Shown: positions 35,491-48,451, counted from the stretch's first letter. The stretch: 64,000 nucleotides of DNA from Diatrype stigma (GCA_022225965.2 JAKJXP020000090.1:124001-188000); one strand, 5' to 3'. Notes: generated from the letters alone by a model not told the origin. Translations and numbers: made by a program.

Positions 35491-37243
35491 ATGTCTGGTC
35501 AATTCTATCCACGTAAGTCGCGAATTGTTACCCTTTCGCATCGTGTTACTGTAGATCTTAGATCACAGGTCGGACGGTACTGAACATTGAACAGCGCCTC
35601 CAAATCCAAGCGGGTCAACAGGTACGAGCGATCAATCCGAGGTTCCTTCTCCATCGAGTCCGCGTCGCGTCCGCATCGCGTCCACAGTGATAGTCTATCT
35701 GTTGGGTAGGTAATAAGCTGACAAGGAGGCAACACAGGTCCGCAGCAAAGCTATCCACCTCCTCCCACATCCCCTCCCGCAAACCAGACCAGGTTCTACC
35801 CGCCGCCGCCCGGTACGCCGAGCTTCGCGCCCCCTCAGGGGCAGCAGTATCCGACGCCTCCCCAGCAGAACTATCCGGCTCCTCCCCACCAACACCTGCA
35901 AAACCCGATACCCCGCCAGCAGAGCTATCCCGGTCCTCCGCACCAGAGTGTGTCTCCGCCGCCTCAGATCGGGACGCCCGTGTCATACCCGCCACCGCCC
36001 CAAGCTCAACAGCAACAACAGCAGCAGCAGCATCAGCAACAGCAACAACACTACCAACAATTCAACCTACCACTACGAAACAGCGGCCCCATTTCACCGC
36101 CGCCGGGCGATGCGCCGTCATACGCGGACGTGGCCCCGAATGGTCCAGAGGGGTATCCCCAAGAGAAGGCCCAGGCCGCGTACAGCGGGCAGTCGGTCCA
36201 CTCGCGGACCGGCTCAATCGCCGCCTCCGCCGCCAGCATTCACGGCGGCGGAGGATCGTCAGCCGCGACAGCGGCCGCTTCACCGGGCGGCAGCAGCATC
36301 GTGGGCGGCGGCGGGGCCGGGTTCCAGGGCGGGGCGGCGCCGGCCAGCGCGACGGTGGACGACGTGGGGACGTTCAACGGGGGCTCGTACCGGATCAGCC
36401 ACCGGGACTGCAACACGATCATCACGCTGCAGCTGGCGCACGGGTGCCCGCTGAACGCGAAGCCGGGGGTGCTGATCGCCATGACGCCGACGGTCACGCT
36501 GCGGGGCGAGTACAAGTTCAGCATGAAGAAGATGATCTCGGGCGGGGAGTTCGGGCACTCGACGTTCACGGGGCCGGGCGAGCTGCTGCTGGCCCCCAGC
36601 ATGCTGGGCGACATGACCACCATCCGGCTGGCCGGCGGCGAGCACTGGAGCGTCGGCAAGGACGCCTACGTGGCCAGCACCCAGGGCGTCGTGCGCGACT
36701 ACAAGCGCCAGGGCCTGGGCAAGGCCATGTTCAGCGGCGAGGGCCTCTGGGTCCACAAGATCAGCGGCGTCGGCCTGCTGTGGATCACCAGCTTCGGCGC
36801 CATCATCCGCAAGGACCTCGCCGACGGCGAGAAGTACATCGTCGACAACGGCCACCTCGTCGCCTGGAACACCAAGTACGTCATGGAGCGCGTCGCGAGC
36901 GGCGGCATCATCGCCGGCTTCGCCAGCGGCGAGGGCCTCGTCTGCAAGTTCACCGGGCCCGGCACCGTTTTCCTGCAAACGAGAAATCCCGTAAGTCTTC
37001 TTTTATTTATCTAATTTATTTTTATTATTCCTCCCCTCCCCCCTCTCCTTTTGTCTTTTTCGCCCCCTCTTTCTCTATTTTTCTCCGTCTCCTTCCCTGT
37101 TCTTTTTTTCTTTTCTTTTCCTTTTTTTTTTTTTTTTTTTTTTTCACTGTCTGCCTTGACGGCGAGGTGGCGCGAACTAACACGCGATGGGTATGCAGAG
37201 AGCTTTCAGTGCCTACATGACAGGCAATGCTGCACCGCCGTAG
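35491..37243 (+). CDS. AIM24-family protein with Pro/Gln-rich N-terminal extension
   Basis: Exons 35491..35512, 35738..36990 and 37199..37243 give 439 aa. Exon 1 codes just MSGQFYP and a split codon. Residues 8 to about 120 are low-complexity, with repeated [13 protein letters not shown] units and a poly-Gln/His tract (36008-36060), then a Ser/Gly/Ala-rich stretch. The C-terminal half (about 215-430) matches the AIM24/TIGR00266 beta-sandwich family: [45 protein letters not shown]-like and NGHLVAWN blocks. Yeast Aim24 is a mitochondrial protein, but this one has no evident mitochondrial presequence, so location is open. Intron 2 contains an unusual T run (37118-37144). Confidence 0.9.
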
Positions 37244-40200
37244 ACTGTACGATAGATGGACCAAGGCAGCGCATGCTGGAACTGGAGACTTGGAGTGGGT
37301 GGGGGGAGAAGCAGGATCCTGGACGGAAAGGCCGGGATGCGCGTGCGTTGTGGGATGATGACTGAAATGTCGTTGGTGTCAAGCATTGATTGACCAGGGA
37401 TTACGCATGGGTCATGCTTGTTTGTGAGAGCAGAGTCAGAGCTGAGCTGCGCAGATTATGACGTTGGCTCGAAAAGGCTTGGCCGATATTATTATGCTTT
37501 TTGGATTTGGGGGCCATTTGTTTTTGGTCACTTTGGAATTCCTACTGAAGGCAGCTAGCTCGGGGAGCGTAGGCGTAATCTCATTTTAATTCTTATTCAG
37601 GTCTCACCATCCTGTTCTGTCCGTCATCGGATTCAGGGGGGCCGAGGAGAAATAGAAGCTTCTTTCGATCTAAGATGTCCATCTGCACGGTTCCACCAAC
37701 AGCTTCTGTAGACCTTCCAAACACGTGCTGAGGTGTTCGTTGGATGCTACCTCATGCGCTATGTGGTGTTGGTCGACACGTGCTGCGGAACATCATCCTA
37801 TCTATAGCTCCATGTGCCGTGATTATGCAGTGTGTCAAAAACATGGCGGCATAACAGACCTTAAAACCGGCTGCGACGCTGCCTGCTTGCGTATTTAGCC
37901 CAGTCACGTCGAAGTCCGCGGAAATCGCACCCGGCCAAGCATTCCTCACGTAATGCTGGTTAATTGCGGCATGCAAAAAGAGTTCCGACGCCGAGAGGTA
38001 GCAGCAGCCTCGCGCCCCTATGCAGGTCGGCTCGCCGAGGTGTGGTGCCGTTGTCCTCCCTTTTTCCTTGCATCCCTTTCAGCCCTATCCTTCTGCTTCC
38101 TCGCAACCCACTCCTTCTGTAGCACAGCATCCATGGCATGATGGGTGCGGTTACATCCGCCCCTAAATGTCAAGCAAGGAACAATCTCGAAACGAAACAG
38201 GACGTTTCATCGATCTCCGCCCCCCCTTTCTTCGCAACTGACGACGACGACGAATGTTCTTCTCCGGATTCAAACCCTGACTAGCTGGCTCCCCCTGCGA
38301 AGAACCCCCCCCCCCCGTACGTCCCGGATCCTCTTCCCTTCTCTGGCTTCCAAATATCGTCCCCGGTTCCGCCGCCAACCCACGTGGACGTCGTGGGTGC
38401 CTGCCCTGTGATGTACTTATGTCGAGTCATCGTATTCTCTTACTATAACGTCCATAGGATTAATGATCTTCCATTCTGGCCACCGACCCATAAGTACCTA
38501 GTTGGTTGGTTGGTAGGTCGGCAGGTATGTATCCATGGATGTCTGTAGGCCGGCGTTGCAGATGCTTGGTTTACACCACAAAGGAAGCCTAGTCTATGTA
38601 GGTAAGTAGGCAGGTAGGCTTGGGGGGAAGGGGGCAGCTCCCGGACCTGGAGGTTTCGACGAGGCGCAACCTGGGTACGTACGCGGGGCGACGCGATTTC
38701 GCACCTGCTGTTGGTCTGCCGCTGTTGCTGATTTTAGGCATAGACAGGCTCGCGATCCGCCAACATCACGAGCGAAGGATGAAGGTGGTTCGGGGATCAC
38801 AGATTCACGGCTACCTACTTACCTACTTACTCTTACCTACGTACCTACACCGCCTGGTTTGTTACCCACCGAACTGTTGGTTCCCGTCCCCGTCCCCGTC
38901 GAACCCTTTTCTACCCAAGAAGCAGAAGGTTCCGTAAAAGATCCCGGGGTCGTGTGCTTGTACGAACACGTGCAAAGTATGTGTGTGCGTGTATGTGTAT
39001 GTGTATGTGTATGTAAGTGTATATGTGTATACAATACGAAGCCACACCGAAGCGCGCTCCGCGGTCCGCGATGCGCTTGGAGTGTGGGGGGGGGGGTGTC
39101 AGTGAACGAGGCAGTGAAGTCTTCTAGCAGCACAGCGACATGTCAAGTTAGTTTCGCGATATGTTACCTAGGGGACTCGGCGCTTTATGCTAGAAGAAAC
39201 GCGGGCGTTACACCGGGTGCAAGGTGAGGCGGTAGGCATGATGATGATTTCTCAGCTCACAACTCGCAGCTCACAGCTCGCCATCAATGAACCTGACAAA
39301 AACTACGGAGTCGGACCCGAGACAGCTTGGATGACGTTAGCCACAACCGCCGCCCGCCGAGACAGAGACAGAGGGGGGCATGGTCTCGGGATCGGCGCCG
39401 ATTCCCTTTAGGGAAGCGGACGCACCCACCAGCATGGACTCGTCTCGGCTCCAACTTTTCAGCCAGTCGGCGGCACGCCCAATGATGTGCAGTAGCTGGA
39501 CACCGCCCCTAGTAAGTCCTAACCGATGAGCCTTCTTGCTTGCCAATCTCCAACGGCCGGTGAGCCCCCCCTTACCCCCTCCCCCTTTCCTATCTCTGAA
39601 CTGGTCAGCAGTTCCACTCTAGCCTCAACCCCGACAAGCCCACATGGTGGAATGTGGGATGTGGGATGTGGGATGCCTATTACGGTTCACTGTTGGCACT
39701 ATGGTACTATCCGATTCCATCCTTCAACCCGCCAGAGCCAGGGCCTTTCTGTCATTGACTGATACTGACTGGGGTTATTGGCCGGGCGATCCCGTGGCTG
39801 GGAGCTGAGAAGCAGCGCAGCGCATGGGGAGGGGCTAGTAATTCTGTATACCCATTGGCATTATGTGAACCACAGCATCCGCTGAAGAATTCTTGGCGCT
39901 TTCTGTCCCCCTGCCGTATCATTTGATGCAAGGGTGGCATTCTCCGATTTCCAATTTTGGCCTTTCTTGCCTTCACTCACCCCCTAATCGAGATTCTCTA
40001 TGCGAGATCTCACAGCGGCGCGCAATTGGCCATCTCGAGTACCGCCATTTAGTATAGTGAACTACTTAGTGTTCGGCCTATGGACCAGGCTCCTCTCATC
40101 CCACATTGTCAGATGATGGGCAAATTAGCATAGCAGCTATAGCGTACTCCAGTATACCCTCCAACACCCCCAAATTCCTCCTCTGCATTCCTCTATTCCT

Positions 40201-42258
40201 CTATATGGCAATAAGCTCGAGGCGGCTGCTGCTGTCTCACTGTCTCAGTCCCTGGTCCTCTCTGGTGACCAGACGAGTATCAGCTCTGCCAAGGCCTTGA
40301 TTAAAAGAAAAGGGGGATGGAGGGGTGACATTGCTTGATATGTACAAGACGCCCCGCTGCAGCCCTACATCCACCTTTCCTACCTATACACTACTTACAG
40401 ATGTAGGTATTACCTCTTGGGCAGTGTGTTCTTACCTAACTACTTACTCAGGTAGTCTTACCTAACTGGATGCACTCCCACGCGACATGACAATCACTAA
40501 TGCCAACCGTACACTTCAGGTCTGACCCTGCATGCACGTCCTGTGCTACCACATATAACAATGTGTTTTGGCGCCTCGCTTTCTGTTTCGGCAAGCTAAG
40601 CCGCGTCAGTTTCATTCTTCCGGATGGAGACACAGACCCCGCTACACAGGCCCCGATACGCAGATCCCGAATAGAACAATAGAACAATAGAACCTTGGAA
40701 GTGTCGACAGCATTAAATTGGGCTTTGAAATGCCCCCGGAGCCCTCGGGGTCGGAAAGTCGATGGAAAAAGTCCGAGGCTGTCCAGATGCCATGACAGAT
40801 GCCATGATCTATGACTGATCTCGACGTCGAACCCCGAGGAGGAGTACATAACTATGGGTATGCAAGGACCTTTTCAGACGTTAGTATAGACGTGGCTTGG
40901 TAGTTGGTTGTGCAGGGGGGGGGCTTGAGCCCTTGAGAACTCCGCTTTTAACGCATTACTTACGTTGCTTGACGCTCAAGTAAGAAGTAGCGTAAAATGT
41001 GTGCCAACTAACAAGCAGACAAGTTACTTAACGGGATGCAATAAGGTGTAGGTGTGCTCGAAGTATGGTACTTCATAAGCCTCTGGCCATATGTATCTAG
41101 GCCCGTCCTTGTAACACCAATTCAGCCATGCTTTCTTTCCGGGTCAACTTTCATGCCGCCGACACCATATAGGAATAACAGCCGGTCAGATGATCAAAGC
41201 CGTCAGCAAGAGCATCACCTGCATTCCTTCCCACTTATGCTGCTGAAGACCAACAGGGCGCTTTCCATGACTACAAATAGTTCAGGCATTGCACTGGTTC
41301 GTGTTGCTTGGAAGGCCCGTGATGCCGTAATACCTACATGGAGGTCTGTAACTAATACGTATTGTACCTACATTAGTGGTGAATAGCTAATTTTGGCCGG
41401 CTTTCCACAAACGGCAAGCAGACATAGATCGATCCACTTACACGCGCGCATCATACAGAAGTTCTACGCATCGCCATGATTGCAGCGAGAACCGGTGACT
41501 TTTTGTATGCAACAAGTACTGAGCAGGCATTCATGGCGCCCTTCGTAAGCAGTTCCCATAAAATAAAGATAGGCTTATGAACATGGACAGCACGGGCAAA
41601 TTAAGACGACACACTAGAGTGGCCTCGACGGACGGGGGACTAGGTATGCATTCCAAGTTCCCACTGAAACAACGCCCCCTTACCAACTGCTCACCCGGGG
41701 CCAATCAGCTCCAACCGCAGCACGAGCTCAAAATTACTAAAGAAGACATATGAGCATGCCACAGGGCTGGGGAGTAATCCTGGAACTCGACACGTGGGTA
41801 AGATATGTAGAGAGACCAAACTGGGCTAGAAAGTACCAGGCAGAACCTTAGACTCATGGGCCCCTAGGCAGCCAGCCATGGAGCCGGGGCGGGTAGGGCT
41901 GTGGGTTCCCAAGTGCTCACCCACGATCTTACTTCGAGGTTTATGTACCTGACATGAAAGACCGCCACTTCCTCGAAAGAACCAACATCTCTGTGTGTGA
42001 CATTGCATGCGGCACAGGCCCCTCAGAATCACATCAGGACGTCGAAGCAAGGCTGACCTATCTAGGAGCGGAGGGCAAGAAGGGGTTCAGTACATAATGC
42101 GGCTAGAACCCGGATCTAGCTATGCGGGCTTGCCTCCATCACATCACCTGTAGCGCAGAAGAAACCCCTGTTGTCCAATATCTTCAATATATCAGCCCAG
42201 CCCAGCCCAGCAGCAAACTTGCTTCCGAGTCGTCCACGTGAACCCCAATAACAAGACA
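37244..42258. other. Large gene-free spacer (5 kb)
   Basis: No intact or spliced gene is supported. It contains a GTGTATGT microsatellite, TACCTACTTACC-type tracts at about 38597-38615 and 38813-38846, and poly-C runs. The right end carries the promoter of the Zn2Cys6 gene. Confidence 0.55.
38980..39030. repeat. GTGTAT(G) low-complexity tract
   Basis: Imperfect GTGTATGT/GTGTGC repeats in noncoding DNA. They generate low-complexity frames on both strands that are not genes. Confidence 0.8.
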
Positions 42259-43361
42259 ATGTCGCCACCAAAACCAGAAGAGCGTCGCAGACGCTACCAC
42301 AAGAGATCGCGCAACGGCTGCATAGACTGCAAGAGGAAGCACATCCGCTGCGATGAGAAAAAGCCACTTTGGTATGTCGTCCTCGTTTGGTCAACCCCTG
42401 CCCCCCCCCCCCCCCTCCTCTCCTTACGGCCTAGGCCCTTCACGTCTAGCCGCCTCCGGGCTGACGGCCTACCCGCCCTCGCGTCACGGCTTCCGATCGA
42501 AGGAGGGTCGGGCGGAGGGAGAGATCCCGCTGTTGCAGAATAGAAGGGACACTTAGCTTACCACATGCGGGAGGAAAATTTACAGCACGAACTGTCTCAT
42601 CAAGGGCGACTCCTGCGGCTACGCCGACATCAAAGAGGTCTCGCCCCAGCCGTCGTCCGTCAAACTCGAGGACGACGAGTACTGGGACTCGGGGGACGGC
42701 GCCGCGCCGCTACAGGGCATGTCCTCGAGCCACCTCCTCGTCGGAGGACACCAGCCTCATGTTCAGCAGGGCGGCAGCCCTCACGCCGGTTACGGCTTCG
42801 ACAGCTGTAGGTTCCCCCCCCCCCCTTCCGCCCCTCACTCGCCCCTTCTATAAAAGCTAGCCTGCTCTTCCAATCACACACACACACACACACAAAAATT
42901 GGCATCGACACCAATGCAAGGCACTTTCCCACCCTATCCACGCACTCACTCGCTCACCCACCCACTCACCCGCCAGTGGGTCTGCTTGACTAACGCCTCT
43001 CTCTCCCGCAGACGGCCACGGAGACGCAGGCGCTCATCACATGGCAGACGACCCGCTCTCGCGGCAGGGGTACTACTGGGGCCAGACCCTGGCGCCACCA
43101 CCAGACATACCGACGACTGCCGCCATGGGGGGCTACACGATCGGATCGCAGCACCAGCAGCAGCCGCCGCAGCAGCAGCTGTACAGCTGGAGCGATCCGA
43201 CCGCCGGCGGCCAGGCTGCTGCTTCGTACTGGGACCCGAGCCAGCAGGGTTCGCCAGCGCCGGCGGCCGATCACCACCACGGGAGCGGGAGCGGGAGGCA
43301 CCATGGGAGCAGCAGTAAACACTCGAGTCGGAGGGACGGCAGTGGGAGGAGCCGTCGCTGA
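42259..43361 (+). CDS. Small Zn2Cys6 binuclear cluster protein (putative transcription factor)
   Basis: Exons 42259..42371, 42586..42806 and 43012..43361 give 227 aa. The N-terminus is basic and leads into a complete zinc cluster with Cys at 21, 24, 31, 38, 41 and 48, the canonical CX2CX6CX6CX2CX6C spacing. Intron 1 splits the codon for the fourth Cys, so the cluster is complete only after splicing, which supports the model. The rest is Gln/Ser/His/Gly-rich low complexity with a short acidic stretch (VKLEDDEYWDSGD) that could activate transcription. The fungal-specific middle homology domain usual in this family is absent. It is likely nuclear and DNA-binding. The start is the first ATG after the 5' leader. 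Confidence 0.85.
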
Positions 43362-43573
43362 TTGATAAAGGAGAGGGGGGGAGTGAACGGGTTGGTTGGT
43401 TTGCCTCTAGACTAGACTGGAACCAGAGCGATCTCTTGTTTTGGGGGGCCTTTTTATTTCTTCTTGTTATTACTTCTTTCTTCGACTTATCTTCTTCTTT
43501 TTTCTCTTCTTTCTTTTGTTCTTTCATTCTCACCCTCTTGTTTCATAGATCACCACGGACGGATAGTAGTAAA

Positions 43574-43612
43574 GGCGGACGGGCGGACGGGCGGACGGAC
43601 GGACGGACGGGC
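43574..43612. repeat. Tetranucleotide-rich tract GGAC/GGGC
   Basis: Repeated GGAC and GGGC units in the 3' flank of the zinc-cluster gene. Confidence 0.85.
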
Positions 43613-45711
43613 GCACTTGGCGTGGGCTGGTACTTACCCGAGTTCGGGCCGGCTGGCAGGCTGGAACGGAAACCTCTGGCGGGCTGCATTGCACATACCT
43701 CTGTTATATATAGACCCGGACGCAAGCACGACACGGCACGCATTGGATGAGGGGGAATATATAGGTATACCTAGGGATAGTCCATATGACGACAGGTAAT
43801 AATGAAGGCGTGCTTTTCATCCGGTCTCGTGGTTAGATATCCCGTGAGAACCTAGATTTCTAGAGAAGCCCGGAATGTTGGGATGGACGGACGTTGACTA
43901 CGCATGAGGCTCTTCGATATCGAGATCCAGCCTAGAACACTCTGGGAAACTCTGTTTTGCATATTGTACACTGTCATTACGGCACAGGCCGATCGATCTA
44001 TAGTGCTTGTCTCCTGCTGTGCCTCCCTTAGGTTTTCAGGGTATGGATCATGGTTGGATGCCCCCGACCCGACTGGAGTGGACCGTCAATGGACAGGTGC
44101 TAAACTAAATCGTTCGGCCGGGTCGGCCCGCCCTATTCGTCAAAAGTGAGGCCGGTAGGTACTTCCGGGTTGCTACTACCCACATCTGCCACATGTAGGT
44201 AGGTAGTATAGTGGGCCTTGGCCCCCAGGGCTTCTTTTCTTTTTTCAAAAATCTAGGAGGTAAGTAGGTACATACATGCAATTCCCGAATCAATTCCCGA
44301 ATGAAGTGTACTGATTTGACGAGATAAGCATGCATGCCTCTGGATGGATTAAAGACTCGGGCAATTTGGTCTGTAAATGTCTGCCTAAGGTAACTGCCTG
44401 TATATAGGTAATTCGGCAGGTATTCGCTAGGCAACAGAACCTGGCAGATTAGCAGACAATGGGGAGAATCTGAGGCCTATGGTTATCACCCTAATTTGCC
44501 CACTTGTTATGGACCAAGGCATTGTAAGTCCTGGTAACTGCCAGGTACATAGGTACCTGCCTACGTGCCTCATTGCTGCAGGTGTAGTGCCGGCATTATA
44601 CCATCTAAGATAACACCACTTATAGGTAGCTGGATATTATTTTCCATTGTATAATACTAGGCATATCTAGCAAAGAGACTAAAATAAATGAAAACTTGAG
44701 AATCGTCCGCCGCATACATAGTAAAGACATGCATACCCGGCTAATAAATAACTTCCCTTAAACTTGGAAAGAGGTATGTTCGTTAATACGTTACCTAGTC
44801 GTGGATGCTGATGGAATGATAGTCATTTCTATGTCAAAACAATATCGAAACACCTTGTTCGGTAGCATCTAGGCAGGTATTACAAGGAAGTCATGCTAGG
44901 TATTTATGTAGCCATTTACTTAATGTTTGCTCTACATGTGATGATAGGTAGATAATCTCCTATAACATCCAAAGCACAAGGCAACTGTTTAGGTAGTTAT
45001 CTAGGTGGAATTGAGCATCAATACTTATTCCTTGCTAGATGCTTCTACGTCTCGTCTTGTATATCTAGTACTTCATGACTACTAAATATATGCATCCTAG
45101 ATATTGTAAAGCAACTAATGTGTTGTATATTCTCCACAGAGCACATCCAGCAGAAAAACCACGCCAATATCAACCTCAAGATGGGGTTGCAGTTCAAGAT
45201 ATCTTGATATGGTAGGACAAGGAGATGGCCTCTGGCTGACCCGCTAGCTTCACCGAAAATATGGAATGGGATATCAACTCCAGGAGTAGGTATCCCACAT
45301 GGTGTTGGTCATGTCATAGAGCTATCACACAGTTCTCTTGCAGCGTCTTGGTTGAAGAAAGCCACTGGTGCCTGAGTACTTCCAGCCACACCCATAGAAG
45401 CAGATATCTGTCTGGGCTAGATAGATGGCTCTGGCCAAGGAGAGGTATGTGGTGTCAAAGTGGGCTTATTCCAGGCCGCTGTTGACTTAGACGAAGACAA
45501 TAGGTCTTGTAAGGAGTTGGGTACTCCCCTTAACTGCCGCTATGTTCCAAGGTTGTTGGTACAGCTTGGGCAATATCTCAAGAAAAGGCAGTTACAACAC
45601 AACTTTTATTGGGACTAAGGTCACTTTTAGGACATGCAGGTTCCATCATTTGGGCAGTTGCGGCAGGTGCGAGCAGTAATTACCTAATACCTTGAGGTCT
45701 CTTCCCATTGT

Positions 45712-45765
45712 CTACCTACCTACGTAAGTACCTACATACTACCTACATGTAGGTAGGTACCTGGT
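45712..45765. repeat. Dense TACCTAC/GTAGGTA palindromic tract
   Basis: Stacked ACCTAC and GTAGGT words include the self-complementary core CTACATGTAG and flanking inverted copies. It is the densest example of a motif found in many spacers of this window. Confidence 0.65.
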
Positions 45766-46441
45766 AGTAGATAATCTATCTCTACGCATCGAGGTCAAAG
45801 CTGTCACGGTTATCTTCCTCCCCTCAAACTTCACCCAGCGTTTTCCCACCTCGCAGTGATAATCGCCTTTTGGATTGTCCCTTATTGTTCCTTTTTGGAA
45901 TTGGCTGCACATTGGCCGTGCAGAGATTTTACAGAATTATCCTCCCATTGTTTCTACTTAGGGAACTTCAGCGAACCCCAACACCACAGAACCACCCAAA
46001 GTCAGCCAAGGACATCGTGGGCCAGCCTCTTGACCCCCTCCCATCATTCAGTAGGTCTTCTGGAACGGCCGATTACCATCCACCTTGCCATCAGCAACTG
46101 AGATACATCTTGTGTAATACCCGTCTTCCAAGCCATCTTCTTTTCAAATCAATTGATTGCCTCCCAAAGACGTCAAGGACCAAGCGGGTGCCCGGCATTG
46201 ATAACCAGACTGGATATACATTGGCCTGTACCATTTGACTTCTTCCACCTCTACTTTCTGTTATCTTCCTACCCTTGTCTCCATCGGGTCTCCGGCACCA
46301 ACAATCCTTCAATTTTGTCTCAAGCTTGACATCTTCGTTCGAGTTACGCAACAAGCCAGCATACTGAACCTAGGCAGACCTTCAATCTGTCAACTGATAA
46401 CATTGATCTGAACATCATCGAGTCGCGTCCATTCAGCCAAA

Positions 46442-48451
46442 ATGGCAGCCATCTCTACCTCTAGGGCTGCCTTTAAGGCAAAATCACTCGGCCTGCGAGT
46501 CAATACCAACCTACCACCCACCGATTTCCAGTCCGCTTCTCCATCTGACGAGAAATCTTCCCACAAGAACGAGATTTTCGCTCAGCTGGCTACAGCCCCG
46601 CCTCAGAAGGTACGCTTCAGCGCTGAGGTCGACACTATCAACCCTGGGAAGTTGGTGAACTCGACACCGAAGACAAGCGGGGCTCTGCTGAGTACGGACT
46701 GGAGAAAGGACTGCCGCCAACAAGGCCCTCCCCCTACTGCACCGGCCAAGAAGGTCCTGTTCTCGAACGAGGAGATCAAGCCCAAGAAGCCCAAGATCGA
46801 CACTTCGGCAGACACCAACTATGGCCTACGACGGTACCGAGATACGCCTGTAAACCCAGACTTCATCCACTCCGCCCCAGCAACTAAGTCGGAATTTGAC
46901 ATTATCCGCGACGATGACAGCGACGACGATGGTTACGACATCGATGAAGATGAAGATGATGACCATCTCTTTTTCCAGCCCCCTCAGAATCAGACTGCCG
47001 GATTCAAGCAAACCAGCCAGAACAACTTGGTCCAGCTCAAGCAGATCATCTCTCTTCCTAAGGGGACTGAGTCTACTACGACTCCCGATAGCGGCTCTAC
47101 GCCCATGAGCCCTTACTTTATGATCAGCCCTGTGTACGACACCAATGGCTTCAAGTTCGAATTCCCCGTTGCTCAAATCCAAGCGGTAAAGAATGGAAAG
47201 AGGTTTCAGACCAGACCATGGGATGACTTGGACTCGGCTGTCAAGCAGAAATTGTCAGAACTAGAAGTTCCTCGTACTGCTGGCTTGCCAGTTGAGGCCA
47301 TGAGACGAGAGTACAAGCAACGACAGGCAGAGGCGGAGGCTGAACAGCAGAAAGCCAACGAGACAATCCGATTCAATGCGCTTATTGAGAAACTCCAACA
47401 AAAACACCGAAAAGCGACTGCTGATACTGGTAACACTCGCCGTCCATCCATCATCGACATCAAACCCCCATTCTGGACCAAAGAGGCCGAGAAGAAAGAA
47501 GAACACACGGATGAGGCAGGTCAGAAGAGTGTTGAGCAGCGTAGACCTTCCCAGGACTCTGCCATTAGTGGTTTCTCAGACGATGGTGACAAGAAGCTAA
47601 GCATCCTGAATCCAAACGCACCCGAATTCAGCATTTCACCCGTGGAAGATTCCCCCAAAACCACCGTCATCGTTTCGGTGGAGCAGTTCAAGGATATGTG
47701 TGCCCGTCTCAAGAGAATTGAGGCAGAATTGGCAATGGAGAAGTTGCAACGAACCGACCCCTTCTCCGCCTCGGAGCCTAACCCATCGTCTGGCGACTTT
47801 ACCCTGGGAGCCTTAAACCCCAACATGGATCTTTCTAGCATGGTTCAACCACTGCCAATCACCAGCCACGCACCGCCACAGGACCAGGCCTCGCAACCGC
47901 CGCTTCCTCAGCACGTTGAGAAGTACCTGGAGCGGTACCCTAATGGCCATGTTCCGTTGGGCAATGCTTACTACTTCACGGGGCCCCAGATCAACGGCAC
48001 TGAGACCGTGCCTCAACCGCCTCCCCCCGTTGCATTGCAGGCCCAGCAGAATGGAGTAGGCATCCAAAGACGTGATGTGGGGATTCCGAATTACATGCCA
48101 CCGGCCACTTCTCAACAGACGCCTATCTATGTCCACGACACCTTAGCAGCCGGCCCTCCCATGCAGCTGGGGAACCCTGCCATTTACCCTGGTGGTCCTA
48201 GCAGCTTCGCCAGCGGCCCTCCGCCGCAAGTCCCTCACATGGGCATGCCGGTCTCGGCCTACCCTATAGGACCTAAGCCCGTTCGCAAGCCTAAGGGCCC
48301 GTTCCGTGAAGGTGATCTTCGACAGTCCATGCATCAACAGCAATACGAGGCGTACCTTAAGTGGAAGCGTTCTACCAACGTTGATTACGCGAAGGCGTGC
48401 AAAACCCGGCAGGCGAGACGCGCAGAACGGAATAAACCTCAACAGGTTTAG
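46442..48451 (+). CDS. Large disordered protein of unknown function
   Basis: A single exon codes 669 aa starting MAAISTSRAAFKAKSLG. I do not recognise a family. Visible parts are two similar short motifs, APPQKVRFSAEVD and APAKKVLFSNEE (about 52-120); a strongly acidic patch (DDDSDDDGYDIDEDEDDD, about 157-174); an alpha-helical coiled-coil-like segment rich in Gln/Glu/Arg (about 285-330); a second helix (VEQFKDMCARLKRIEAELAMEKLQR, about 407-431); and a Pro/Gln-rich stretch. The C-terminus is basic (FREGDLRQSMHQQQYEAYLKWKRS then RQARRAERNK). The ordered islands suggest a conserved fungal protein that binds partners through short motifs. There is no signal peptide or membrane segment. Coding composition and length make the gene real; function is unknown. 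Confidence 0.85.
   Translation: MAAISTSRAAFKAKSLGLRVNTNLPPTDFQSASPSDEKSSHKNEIFAQLATAPPQKVRFSAEVDTINPGKLVNSTPKTSGALLSTDWRKDCRQQGPPPTAPAKKVLFSNEEIKPKKPKIDTSADTNYGLRRYRDTPVNPDFIHSAPATKSEFDIIRDDDSDDDGYDIDEDEDDDHLFFQPPQNQTAGFKQTSQNNLVQLKQIISLPKGTESTTTPDSGSTPMSPYFMISPVYDTNGFKFEFPVAQIQAVKNGKRFQTRPWDDLDSAVKQKLSELEVPRTAGLPVEAMRREYKQRQAEAEAEQQKANETIRFNALIEKLQQKHRKATADTGNTRRPSIIDIKPPFWTKEAEKKEEHTDEAGQKSVEQRRPSQDSAISGFSDDGDKKLSILNPNAPEFSISPVEDSPKTTVIVSVEQFKDMCARLKRIEAELAMEKLQRTDPFSASEPNPSSGDFTLGALNPNMDLSSMVQPLPITSHAPPQDQASQPPLPQHVEKYLERYPNGHVPLGNAYYFTGPQINGTETVPQPPPPVALQAQQNGVGIQRRDVGIPNYMPPATSQQTPIYVHDTLAAGPPMQLGNPAIYPGGPSSFASGPPPQVPHMGMPVSAYPIGPKPVRKPKGPFREGDLRQSMHQQQYEAYLKWKRSTNVDYAKACKTRQARRAERNKPQQV

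Larger units (their letters stand above)
43362..46441. other. Gene-free spacer (3 kb)
   Basis: No gene is supported. It includes a T/C-rich tract right after the zinc-cluster gene, a GGAC microsatellite, and dense TACCTAC/GTAGGTA motifs at 45712-45765. The last 600 bases may hold the promoter and 5' leader of the next gene. Confidence 0.55.
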
